Notes under the pieces: model-generated | Told to the model about the DNA's origin: nothing | What the model saw: only the letters and a program-made list of their open reading frames with translations | Database searches by the model: none | Shown: one piece after another, positions 1 through 7,705 of the stretch | How positions within the stretch are numbered: position 1 is the stretch's first letter | Layout of the letters: the number at the start of each line of letters is the position of its first letter | Origin: Bradyrhizobium tropiciagri | GTDB lineage: Bacteria > Pseudomonadota > Alphaproteobacteria > Rhizobiales > Xanthobacteraceae | Length of the DNA: 44,804 bases | Assembly (NCBI RefSeq): GCF_001189845.1 | Contig: NZ_LFLZ01000072.1 | Span: forward strand, 1-44,804 | Reading direction: 5' to 3' | Made by a program: the position numbers and the translations under genes

Positions 1-122
1 ACGCCGCAGCCATCGCAAAGGGCACGCGGCTAGTCGGTGCGCGACAACCGAGTTTCGGTGGTTATGGGTCCCGGCCTTCGCCGGGACGACGATGTGGATT
101 GCTCTCTACGCTGTCACTAGAC

Positions 123-247
123 CCGTCATCCTGAGGAGCCGCGAAGCGGCGTCTCGAAGGATCGACGGCCACCAGCCGGGCCGTACATCCTTCGAGGCTC
201 ACCCAGCGGCGCAATTGCGCCGCAAGGCTCGCACCTCAGGATGACGG
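123..247. repeat. Palindromic intergenic repeat, family A copy 1
   Basis: The element is bounded by 14-bp inverted ends (CCGTCATCCTGAGG and its complement). It carries an internal block of about 35 bp at roughly 163-199 that recurs with one mismatch in the element at 3208-3314. It lies just downstream of the hydratase stop codon. The layout (inverted ends, inner stem, no ORF) fits the REP-like repeats common in Bradyrhizobium intergenic regions. The flanking 1-122 holds no gene that I can support, only a short imperfect palindrome near 66-92. Confidence 0.8.
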
Positions 248-257
248 TACAGGCTTG

Positions 258-1043
258 CTACGCAAACTTCACTGACACCTTTCCGATCGCGCCGAAATCG
301 GCCGCGAACGCGTCGCCCGCCGCGATCGGCAGCGGGGGATGGCAGGTGCCTGTGGTGACGATTTCGCCTGCGCGCAATGTGATGCCGAGCGCGCGCAATT
401 CGTTGGCGCACCAGGTCAGCGCTATCAGGGGATCGCCGAGCACGTTCTTGCCGTGGCCGACATAGCGCTTGCCGCGCAGCGTGATGGTCGGGCGTTCCTC
501 GACCAGGTCGATCGCGCGCCAGTCGGCCGATGTTGCAGGTCCGAGCACGAACAGATGGGCGCAGGCATTGTCGGCGATCAGCTGCGCCTCGCCGGCGGAG
601 GCGAAATCGGTGAAGCGCGAATCCGGAATCTCGATCGCGGGATGCAGCGTGCCGGCCGCCTCCAGCACTTCGCTTACGCTGTAGGGCGTTGTGCGCGGTG
701 CGAGATCACGCGCCATGCGGAAGGCGAATTCCGGTTCGCCGACGCGCATCTCGATGCCCTTCATCGACGCGGTGCCGCCATCTGCGATCACTGTTTCGGC
801 GAGGATGCGCCCTGCCAGCGGCCCGGCGACGTTGATGTGCTTCTGGCCGGCCTCGCTGGTCGCCGCGATCTTCCAGCCGAACAGTTTTTCGCGCGACGTC
901 TTCCCGAGCTCGGCCTGCACCGCGTAACCCTCGGCGCGATCGCGCGGCCGGATCGTGCCATCGAGTGCGCCGAGTTTTGTCCCCGCGTGCCAGTGATCGT
1001 TCAGGACCCTTGCGGCCGCCGCGATCTGGTTGCTGTCGAGCAT
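258..1043 (-). CDS. 2-keto-4-pentenoate hydratase family protein
   Basis: The 261-aa product matches the 2-oxopent-4-enoate hydratase/fumarylacetoacetate hydrolase-like fold in length and layout. These cytosolic enzymes add water to 2-hydroxy-dienoates in meta-cleavage pathways for aromatic compounds, using a divalent metal. Supporting stretches are the N-terminal GWKIAATSEAGQ region, the acidic metal-binding segment RVGEPEFAF near residue 103, HPAIEIPDSRF near residue 135, and the C-terminal GEIVTTGTCHPPLPI block. No other meta-cleavage genes are nearby, so the substrate is unknown; oxalocrotonate decarboxylase-type activity is an alternative within the same fold. The gene stands alone between two palindromic repeats. 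Confidence 0.85.
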   Translation of the reverse strand: MLDSNQIAAAARVLNDHWHAGTKLGALDGTIRPRDRAEGYAVQAELGKTSREKLFGWKIAATSEAGQKHINVAGPLAGRILAETVIADGGTASMKGIEMRVGEPEFAFRMARDLAPRTTPYSVSEVLEAAGTLHPAIEIPDSRFTDFASAGEAQLIADNACAHLFVLGPATSADWRAIDLVEERPTITLRGKRYVGHGKNVLGDPLIALTWCANELRALGITLRAGEIVTTGTCHPPLPIAAGDAFAADFGAIGKVSVKFA

Positions 1044-1098
1044 TGTTGAATTCCCAACTGCCTTGTCACTGTTGGAGCTGAAACTACTGGTTTGGCCT

Positions 1099-1185
1099 CG
1101 TCATTGCGAGGAGCGATAGCGACGAAGCAATCCATTGTTCAGTATATGCGGTCCGATGGATTGCTTCGCTTCGCTCGCAATGACG
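1099..1185. repeat. Palindromic intergenic repeat, family B
   Basis: Inverted ends CGTCATTGCGAG and CTCGCAATGACG enclose a second inner pair (GAAGCAATCCAT/ATGGATTGCTTC), giving a long hairpin with a loop near 1135-1153. It sits between the YkuD gene and the hydratase on the same strand. It is a typical dispersed REP-like element of this bacterial group and contains no ORF. Confidence 0.8.
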
Positions 1186-1214
1186 GGGATGGAGAGGTCC
1201 GCAGATTTGCTGAT

Positions 1215-1754
1215 CTACCCGATGATGATCCGGGTCTGCGGAGCCATCCGCCGCAACAGCCGCAGCATCGACGCCTTCGTCATCGACACGCAGCCCGCGG
1301 TCGGTCCGAAATTCGGCCGCGCCAGATGCAGGAACACGGCGCTGCCGCGGCCGGCGATGCGCGGCGCGGCGTTGTGGTCGATCTCGACAATGAAGTCGTA
1401 GAGATGATCCTCGCGGGTCAGGCGGTCGCCGGCCTGCTCGCGGTCGAGCCGGATCGGCTGGTTGTAATGGCGGTTGCTGGGGTCCTCGCACCAGGCGTCC
1501 TCGCGGCGGATCGGCCGGGTCGGCAGCAAGGTCACCGGACGCCGGTGCCGGTCGGCGCGCCACCACAGTTGCCGCGGATGGAAGATGCCGCGCGGCGTGC
1601 CGCCGTCGCCCTCGCGCTTGTTGGCGAGGATTCCGCCGCGTCCGAGCGCCACCGGAACGGTCCAGCCATCGGCCGTCAGCCAGCCCCGGCGCGGATTGCC
1701 GGCGGCGGGGCGGACTTCGATGGCGGAGAGCGGGCGATCACGTTTAGCTGTCAT
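1215..1754 (-). CDS. L,D-transpeptidase (YkuD) family protein
   Basis: The 179-aa protein carries the YkuD catalytic signature as His143 and Cys155 in FLHLARPNFGPTAGCVSM, followed by a short C-terminal helix. YkuD enzymes form 3-3 cross-links in peptidoglycan or attach proteins to it, and act in the periplasm. The conserved upstream TPRGIFHPRQLWWRADR segment and the DFIVEIDHN strand also match the family. No signal peptide is visible from this start, so export would need an unrecognised signal or a different start. The gene is single and diverges from the response regulator at 1998. Confidence 0.85.
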   Translation of the reverse strand: MTAKRDRPLSAIEVRPAAGNPRRGWLTADGWTVPVALGRGGILANKREGDGGTPRGIFHPRQLWWRADRHRRPVTLLPTRPIRREDAWCEDPSNRHYNQPIRLDREQAGDRLTREDHLYDFIVEIDHNAAPRIAGRGSAVFLHLARPNFGPTAGCVSMTKASMLRLLRRMAPQTRIIIG

Positions 1755-1997
1755 ATAAGTGATTGAAATAGCTGATCTTCCCTCAAGAATCGTTCCAAAC
1801 TGAACTTGCCTAGGATGTTCGGATCATTCTATCACCCGGCATTACAGGACATTCACGCCCTGCCCCGCCGGATTTGAGGTAGACTGCCGTTGCCTTGTGA
1901 ATCGGTAACAATCGCCTACCTGAGCACATATCTAGCCGATGTTACGGTCTTAAGCGCCCTCCGCCTCTGACCGCCCCGCCCCCGAAGGATTGTACCT

Positions 1998-2684
1998 ATG
2001 GCCAATGCCCGCAAGATCTTGATCGTGGATGACGATACCGATCTGCGCGATACGCTGGTCGAGCAGCTGTCCCTGCACGAGGAATTCGAAGCCTCCGCAG
2101 TCGACACCGGCGCCAAGGGCGCCACTGCCGCCAAAGCCAATTCTCCCGATCTGGTCCTGATGGATGTCGGCCTGCCCGACACCGACGGCCGCGAGGTGGT
2201 CCGCAGTTTGCGCAAGGGTGGCTTCAAGGCCCCGATCATCATGCTGACCGGCCACGACACCGATTCCGACACGATCCTCGGTCTGGAGAGCGGCGCCAAC
2301 GACTATGTGGCCAAGCCGTTCCGCTTCGCGGTGCTGCTGGCCCGGATCCGGGCGCAACTGCGCCAGCACGAGGCAAGCGAGGACGCGGTGTTCTCGGTCG
2401 GCCCCTACTCATTCCGGCCCGGCTCGAAGATGCTCACCGGCGCCAATGCCCGCAAGGTGCGGCTGACCGAGAAGGAAACCGCGATCCTGCGCTTCCTCTA
2501 CCGCGCCGGCCAGATGCCGGTGTCGCGCGAGACCCTGCTCCAGGAAGTCTGGGGCTACAATTCCGGTGTCACCACCCACACGTTGGAAACCCACATCTAC
2601 CGCCTCCGCCAGAAGATCGAGAAGGACGCCGCCAACCCGGAAATCCTGGTCACGGAAGCCGGTGGCTACAAGTTGGTGCCGTGA
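1998..2684 (+). CDS. OmpR/PhoB-type response regulator (orphan, possibly CenR-like)
   Basis: The 228-aa protein has an N-terminal receiver domain (acidic pocket IVDDDTDLRD, phospho-acceptor Asp in LVLMDVGLPD, Thr in MLTGHD, Lys in VAKPFRF). It also has a C-terminal winged helix (about residues 130-226, with RLTEKETAILRFLYRAG and THTLETHIYRLRQKI). It is therefore a phosphorylation-controlled DNA-binding regulator. The start has AAGGA 9 nt upstream. No histidine kinase is adjacent. The LVEQLSLHEEF stretch reminds me of the essential alphaproteobacterial regulator CenR, but that assignment is from memory and uncertain. The cyclic-nucleotide-binding gene follows after 57 bp. Confidence 0.9.
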   Translation: MANARKILIVDDDTDLRDTLVEQLSLHEEFEASAVDTGAKGATAAKANSPDLVLMDVGLPDTDGREVVRSLRKGGFKAPIIMLTGHDTDSDTILGLESGANDYVAKPFRFAVLLARIRAQLRQHEASEDAVFSVGPYSFRPGSKMLTGANARKVRLTEKETAILRFLYRAGQMPVSRETLLQEVWGYNSGVTTHTLETHIYRLRQKIEKDAANPEILVTEAGGYKLVP

Positions 2685-2741
2685 TACGCTTCGCGCTCAA
2701 CGATTCGTGAAATCGAGGCGCACCGCGGTTACCGGACCTGA

Positions 2742-3182
2742 ATGTCGATCGATGATGACGTAGCCCTGCTCGAGCGGGTCCCGACGATGCGTCTGTTGGG
2801 CGAGAGCTCCTTGCGCATGCTGGCGATCGGCTCCGAGCAACGCGACTTCAACGCAGGCGAGGTGCTGTTCAAGGTCGGCGACGCCGCGGACGCCGGCTAT
2901 GTCGTGCAGCGCGGCAGCTTCCGGGTCGAGGAAGGCGGCGCCGAGATCATCGCCGGCCCCGGCGCGCTGATCGGCGAGCTCGCATTGATCGTCGCGATGA
3001 AACGGCCGTCGACCGCGACCGCATTGGAGCGCGGCTCGGTGATCCGCGTCGCCCGCAGCCTGTTCCAGCGCGTGCTGGAAAGCGATCCCGCCGCAGCCCG
3101 CCGGCTGCGCGACGAACTCGCGCTGCGCACCAGCCAGCTCGCCAGCGATATTCTGATGGCGGGCGGGAAGTTGAGCACGTAG
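2742..3182 (+). CDS. Cyclic nucleotide-binding domain protein
   Basis: The 146-aa protein is almost entirely one CRP-like cNMP-binding beta-barrel: the N-terminal helix VALLERVPTMRLLGE, the GEVLFKVGDAADAGYVVQRGSF strands, and a phosphate-binding cassette GELALIVAMKRPSTA near residue 80. A C-terminal helix follows and no helix-turn-helix. It therefore probably senses a nucleotide, or only keeps the fold, and acts through a partner protein rather than DNA. It is co-oriented with the response regulator upstream, and co-transcription is likely. Confidence 0.85.
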   Translation: MSIDDDVALLERVPTMRLLGESSLRMLAIGSEQRDFNAGEVLFKVGDAADAGYVVQRGSFRVEEGGAEIIAGPGALIGELALIVAMKRPSTATALERGSVIRVARSLFQRVLESDPAAARRLRDELALRTSQLASDILMAGGKLST

Positions 3183-3207
3183 CTGCTGTTAGCGACAGCT
3201 CGATGAT

Positions 3208-3314
3208 CCGTCACCCTGAGGAGCGCGCTCTTGCGCGCGTCTCGAAGGGTCGACGGCCACCAGCCGGGCCGTGCATCCTTCGAGACGCGCGTTCCGCGCT
3301 CCTCAGGATGACGG
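3208..3314. repeat. Palindromic intergenic repeat, family A copy 2
   Basis: This is the second copy of the element seen at 123-247. It has ends CCGTCACCCTGAGGA and TCCTCAGGATGACGG and the shared central block around 3250-3284 (TCGACGGCCACCAGCCGGGC and beyond), which differs from copy 1 by one base. It separates the cyclic-nucleotide-binding gene from the convergent xth gene and may act as a hairpin between the two transcripts. Confidence 0.8.
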
Positions 3315-3325
3315 AAATAAGGGCC

Positions 3326-4141
3326 CTAAACCTCCATCACCGCCGTGACCGGCACGTGGTCCGACGGCCGCTCCCAACTGCGGGCGTCGCGGGTGATCTT
3401 GAAGTCGCTGACGTGATCCTTCAGCGCGCGCGAGACCCAGATGTGATCGAGCCTGCGGCCGCGGTCGCCGACGGTCCAGTCCGCGGCGCGATAGCTCCAC
3501 CAGGTGTAGACCTTTTCCGACATCGGGATCCGCTCGCGTGCGATGTCGAACCATTCGCCATGCGCCTGCGCTGCGAGCAGCTTCTCGGTCTCGACCGGCG
3601 TGTGCGAGACCACCTTCAGGAGCTGCTTGTGCGACCACACGTCGTTTTCATGCGGCGCGACGTTGAGGTCGCCGACCAGGATGTGGCGATCGTCGCCGCG
3701 CGGATGCAGCGGCTCGCAGCTCTTCATCTCGTCGAGGAATTGCAGCTTGTGCTCGAACTTCGGATTGAGCGCGGGATCGGGAATGTCGCCGCCGGCCGGG
3801 ACGTAGAAATTATGCAGCACCAGCGGCTTTGCAATCTGCGCCTTCTCGCCGAAGGAAACCGAGATGTGCCGCGAGTCGATCTTGTCGCAGAACGTCCGGA
3901 TGTCGGTCGTCTCGAACGGCAAGCGCGAGACGATGGCAACGCCGTGATAGCCCTTCTGCCCGTTCAGCGCGACATGCTCATAGCCGAGCCGCTTGAAGCG
4001 CTTCAACGGAAACGCATCGTCGATGCACTTGGTTTCCTGCAGGCACAGCACATCCGGCCGCGCGCTCTTCAGGAATTTGGCGACGATATCGATGCGCAGG
4101 CGCACCGAATTGATGTTCCAGGTGGTGACGGAGAACCGCAT
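3326..4141 (-). CDS. xth: Exodeoxyribonuclease III / AP endonuclease
   Basis: The 271-aa protein belongs to the EEP (endonuclease/exonuclease/phosphatase) superfamily and repairs abasic sites and 3'-blocked ends in base excision repair. Family motifs are present in order: WNINSVRLR at the N-terminus, LQETKCID carrying the metal-binding Glu, the HNFYVPAGGD segment, GDLNVAPHENDVW with catalytic Asp and Asn, WWSYRA, RLDHIWVS and the C-terminal SDHVPV with the catalytic His. Length is normal. It follows lolA on the same strand, with a palindromic repeat between them, in an ftsK-lolA-xth order. Confidence 0.95.
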   Translation of the reverse strand: MRFSVTTWNINSVRLRIDIVAKFLKSARPDVLCLQETKCIDDAFPLKRFKRLGYEHVALNGQKGYHGVAIVSRLPFETTDIRTFCDKIDSRHISVSFGEKAQIAKPLVLHNFYVPAGGDIPDPALNPKFEHKLQFLDEMKSCEPLHPRGDDRHILVGDLNVAPHENDVWSHKQLLKVVSHTPVETEKLLAAQAHGEWFDIARERIPMSEKVYTWWSYRAADWTVGDRGRRLDHIWVSRALKDHVSDFKITRDARSWERPSDHVPVTAVMEV

Positions 4142-4200
4142 GAGAGCTGCGTCTTAGCATGGTTCTCGTGGCGGAGTTCAATTGTCCACAGGGGGAGCTG

Positions 4201-4287
4201 CGTAGGATGGGTAGAGCGAAGCGAAACCCATCATCTTCCCACGCGGATCAAAGGTGATGGGTTTCGCTGCGCTCTACCTATCCTACG
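4201..4287. repeat. Palindromic repeat, family C, overlapping the lolA 3' end
   Basis: Inverted ends (CGTAGGATGGGTAGAGCG and CGCTCTACCTATCCTACG, one mismatch) with inner arms AAACCCATCA/TGATGGGTTT form a long hairpin. The right end runs into the lolA reading frame and supplies its stop codon. It probably also serves as a transcript-end hairpin for lolA. Confidence 0.8.
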
Positions 4288-5108
4288 GCATCTCGATCAG
4301 CCCGGCGAGGAGCGGGATAGGTCGTGAAGTCGATCTTGAACAGCCCCGGATCGGGCTTCTGCGTGGCGTCGAGATTGTAGACCGCGACCGTGGTGTCGTA
4401 GCCCTGCGGGTCGGTGACGGTCCACTGCTTGAGCTTGCCGTCCTTGGCGCCGATCATCAGCAGGAAGCGGCTGGTGCCGACCAGCGCCTGCTTCTCCTCG
4501 ATCGTGATGCTGACGAACACGTCGTCGGCGGTGACGCTGACGACGTTGGTGTCCTTCATCAGGTCGATGCGGTCCGACAGCAGATAGCGCAGCGGGGTCT
4601 GCGACAGCGGATAGATGTCCTGGGTGGCGAGCCTGCGGTCGCGCACCGCGACCGAGGAGCCGTCGGCGATCACCTCGATCGTGCTCGGATTGTCATATTC
4701 GAAGCGCAGCTTGCCGGGCTTCTGGATGTAGAAATCGCCCTTGGTCTTGGTGCCGTCGGGGCCGACCTGCACGAAATTCCCGACCAGGGTCTGCAGCGAC
4801 GACAGATAGGCCGAGACCTTGGCGGCCTGCGCCTTCTGGTTGGCATCGAAGGTCTGGAAGATGCTGGCGGGCACGTTGCGGCGCGGATCGGGAATCACCG
4901 GGTCCGGCGGTGCCTGGGTGGCGCCCGTGGTGGTCGGGCCCTTGTCGGCATTGCTCTGCGCGCCGGCGTCCTTGGCCTTCGGTGCTGCCTTGGGTGCGGC
5001 GGGTTTCGGCGACGGCGCATTTTGCGCAGTCGCGCCGCCTGCGATCGCGGCGGTGACGAGAAGAGCCAGCGCAGTGCGCGCGCCGCGGTCAATGAGGTGT
5101 TTTGCCAT
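4278..5108 (-). CDS. lolA: Outer-membrane lipoprotein carrier protein LolA
   Basis: The 276-aa periplasmic chaperone carries lipoproteins from the inner-membrane Lol machinery to the outer membrane. The ATG at 5108 is chosen because it directly precedes a clear signal peptide (KHLIDRGARTALALLVTAA then a TAQ cleavage region); longer frames upstream lack one. A Pro/Ala/Lys-rich linker (about residues 32-70) precedes the LolA domain, with KTKGDFYIQKPGKLRFEY, a hallmark strand, near residue 120, and YPLSQTPLRYLL. The gene follows ftsK by 100 bp on the same strand. The last codons and the stop lie inside the palindromic repeat at 4201-4287, so the C-terminal tail may be recently changed. Confidence 0.92.
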   Translation of the reverse strand: MAKHLIDRGARTALALLVTAAIAGGATAQNAPSPKPAAPKAAPKAKDAGAQSNADKGPTTTGATQAPPDPVIPDPRRNVPASIFQTFDANQKAQAAKVSAYLSSLQTLVGNFVQVGPDGTKTKGDFYIQKPGKLRFEYDNPSTIEVIADGSSVAVRDRRLATQDIYPLSQTPLRYLLSDRIDLMKDTNVVSVTADDVFVSITIEEKQALVGTSRFLLMIGAKDGKLKQWTVTDPQGYDTTVAVYNLDATQKPDPGLFKIDFTTYPAPRRADRDAVG

Positions 5109-5208
5109 CAGATATGTCAGGTCTCTGTTCGACGCTCGTCCCGCTTCGCCGGATTTTATCCCGCCTCTTCCGAGGGAGATATGGTTTTTCCGTGATGATC
5201 GCCCCCGA

Positions 5209-7683
5209 TCAGAACTGGCCTTCTTCCTCCCCGACCAGGATTTCGCGCTTTCCGGCGTGATTCGCCGGTCCCACGATGCCCTCAAGTTCCATCCGCTCCA
5301 TCAGCGAGGCGGCGCGGTTATAGCCGATCTGCAGCCGGCGCTGGATGTAGGAGGTCGACGCCTTGCGGTCGCGCTTGACGATCGCAACCGCCTGCGTGAA
5401 CAGGTCGCCGCCGCCATCGCCGCCCATGCCGGTGGCATCGAACACGGCGCCGTCCTCGTCGGTCGGCTCTTCCGCGGTGACGGCCTCGAGGTATTCCGGC
5501 TGGCCTTGCGTCTTCAGGTGACGCACCACCTTCTCGACTTCTTCATCTGACGCGAACGGGCCGTGCACGCGGCTGATGCGGCCGCCGCCCGCCATGTAGA
5601 GCATGTCGCCCTGGCCGAGCAGCTGCTCGGCGCCCATTTCGCCGAGGATGGTGCGGCTGTCGATCTTCGACGTCACCTGGAAGGCGATGCGGGTCGGGAA
5701 GTTCGCCTTGATCGTGCCGGTGATAACGTCGACCGACGGGCGCTGTGTGGCGAGGATCACATGCAGGCCGGCGGCGCGCGCCATCTGCGCGAGGCGCTGC
5801 ACCGCGCCTTCGATGTCCTTGCCGGCGACCATCATCAGGTCGGCCATCTCGTCGACAATGATCACGATGTAGGGCAGCGGCTCGAGGTCGAGCTTCTCTT
5901 CCTCGTAGATCGCCTTGCCGGTCTCCTTGTCGAAGCCGGTGTGCACGGTGCGCGTCAGCTCTTCGCCCTTGGCCTTGGCCTCGACAAGGCGCGCATTGTA
6001 ACCGTCGATGTTGCGGACGCCGAGCTTGGCCATCCGCTTGTAGCGCTCTTCCATCTCGCGCACGGCCCATTTCAGCGCCACCACCGCCTTCTTCGGGTCG
6101 GTGACGACCGGCGTCAAGAGATGCGGGATGCCGTCATAGACGGAGAGTTCGAGCATCTTCGGGTCGACCATGATCAGGCGGCACTGATCCGGACGCAGCC
6201 GGTAGACCAGGCTCAGGATCATGGTGTTGATCGCGACCGATTTGCCGGAGCCGGTGGTGCCGGCGATCAGCATATGCGGCGTGCGCGCCAGATCGATGAT
6301 GACGGGATCGCCGCCGATCGTCTTGCCGAGACACAGCGGCAGCTTTGCAACCGAATCGACGCTTTCCTTCGCGACCAGGAGTTCGCGCAGATAGACCTTC
6401 TCGCGATGCGCGTTCGGCAGCTCGATGCCGATCGCGTTGCGGCCGGCGACCACGGCGACGCGGGCCGACAGCGCGCTCATCGAGCGCGCGATGTCGTCGG
6501 ACAGGCCGATCACGCGCGACGACTTGATGCCGGGCGCAGGCTCCAGCTCGTACAGCGTGACCACCGGGCCGGGATTGGCCTTGACGATCTCGCCGCGCAC
6601 GCCGAAATCCTGCAGCACGCCTTCCAGCGCGCGCGAATTGTTTTCCAGCTCGGCCTTGCTCAGCGGCTGGCGATCGCTCGCCTTCGGCGCGCTGAGCACG
6701 GAGACCGACGGCAGTTCGAACTTGTCGGAATTCTTCTTCTTCGGCTTCGGCTCGGCCTTCTTGCGCGGGGCGCGGGCGGCGGGAGCTTCCTCTTCCTCGT
6801 CCTCCTCTTCCTCGTCGTCGAAAGCCTCGGCCTCGTCTTCGTCCTCGTCGTGATCGTGATGCGCGGGCGCGATCGAGGGCGCCGCGCGGCCGCCGCCGAT
6901 ATTGGGCTCCTGGCGCTCGAACGCGGCGCTCCGGCCCTGCGATCCGCTCGACACCAGCGATTTATAGGCTGTGGTGAACAGCCAGCCGAGCCGGGCTTTC
7001 GCACTCATCAGCGCGTGGAACAGCCAGCCCAGCGAGACCGAGCTGCGGTCCTCGTCGTCCTCGACGAACGGCTCGTCGTCATCAGAGATCGGCGTCAACT
7101 CCTCGTCCTGCTCCTTGGCGCCCCAACCGCAGGCGAACAGGAAGCACGCCGTCATCGCGACAAACAGGATCAGCCCGAGCACGACGCGGTAGATGAAGCC
7201 GGGCGGGCCGAACACCACGGCCGGCGCGCGCAGCAAGGCATCGCCGACCACGCCGCCGAGCCCGGTCGGCAGCGGCCACGACGTGTTGTGCGGCCAGCAG
7301 CTGGCGAAACCCGCCGCGATCACCGTGCACAGGATCCAGCAGCCGAGCCGCAACGCCTCGCGGTCGAACGGACGGTGCGTCAGCATCCGCCAGCCCCACA
7401 CCGCGACCGGCAGCAGCAGCATGATCGCGCCGAGGCCGAGAATCTGCATCAATAGGTCGGCGCCGATCGCACCGGGATAGCCGAGCACGTTGCGGATCGC
7501 GCGCGAAGTGGCGTGGCTCAGCGACGGGTCCTGCACCGACCAGGTCATCAGCGCAGCAGTGATGCCGCCTGACAGCGCGATCAGGCCGAGCCCGGTCAGT
7601 TCGCGCAGCCGCCGCGCCAGCGCCTCGCGCAGCGAGAGCGGCAGATGGCCGACCAGGGGGATGACACGTTCGATCGCTGGCAT
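5209..7683 (-). CDS. ftsK: DNA translocase FtsK
   Basis: The 824-aa membrane-anchored septal motor pumps chromosome ends across the closing septum and activates XerCD recombination at dif. The ATG at 7683 (MPAIERVIPL) is favoured over an upstream in-frame start that overlaps the aminotransferase. Four membrane segments lie at about 31-50, 73-97, 112-130 and 165-186. A long linker follows with a run of Asp/Glu (about 277-299) and then a Lys/Arg-rich stretch (305-318). The RecA-like motor has Walker A GTTGSGKS at 475-482 and Walker B YIVIIVDEMADL near 605. The C-terminal gamma winged helix (about 750-815) reads DNA polarity sequences. It sits 22 bp after the aminotransferase and upstream of lolA. 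Confidence 0.96.
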   Translation of the reverse strand: MPAIERVIPLVGHLPLSLREALARRLRELTGLGLIALSGGITAALMTWSVQDPSLSHATSRAIRNVLGYPGAIGADLLMQILGLGAIMLLLPVAVWGWRMLTHRPFDREALRLGCWILCTVIAAGFASCWPHNTSWPLPTGLGGVVGDALLRAPAVVFGPPGFIYRVVLGLILFVAMTACFLFACGWGAKEQDEELTPISDDDEPFVEDDEDRSSVSLGWLFHALMSAKARLGWLFTTAYKSLVSSGSQGRSAAFERQEPNIGGGRAAPSIAPAHHDHDEDEDEAEAFDDEEEEDEEEEAPAARAPRKKAEPKPKKKNSDKFELPSVSVLSAPKASDRQPLSKAELENNSRALEGVLQDFGVRGEIVKANPGPVVTLYELEPAPGIKSSRVIGLSDDIARSMSALSARVAVVAGRNAIGIELPNAHREKVYLRELLVAKESVDSVAKLPLCLGKTIGGDPVIIDLARTPHMLIAGTTGSGKSVAINTMILSLVYRLRPDQCRLIMVDPKMLELSVYDGIPHLLTPVVTDPKKAVVALKWAVREMEERYKRMAKLGVRNIDGYNARLVEAKAKGEELTRTVHTGFDKETGKAIYEEEKLDLEPLPYIVIIVDEMADLMMVAGKDIEGAVQRLAQMARAAGLHVILATQRPSVDVITGTIKANFPTRIAFQVTSKIDSRTILGEMGAEQLLGQGDMLYMAGGGRISRVHGPFASDEEVEKVVRHLKTQGQPEYLEAVTAEEPTDEDGAVFDATGMGGDGGGDLFTQAVAIVKRDRKASTSYIQRRLQIGYNRAASLMERMELEGIVGPANHAGKREILVGEEEGQF

Positions 7684-7705
7684 ACTCAATCTTCGCGCTT
7701 CGCGA

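Noticed and set aside
1755..1997. Search for a small gene or riboswitch between the YkuD gene and the response regulator
   Set aside because: Only a probable promoter/leader region is visible. No credible ORF, conserved riboswitch core or terminator could be recognised.
5563..7455. Long open frame on the plus strand opposite ftsK
   Set aside because: It is the antisense of a well-supported gene. Its composition is rich in His, Arg and Asp with no domain, as expected from GC-rich third positions.
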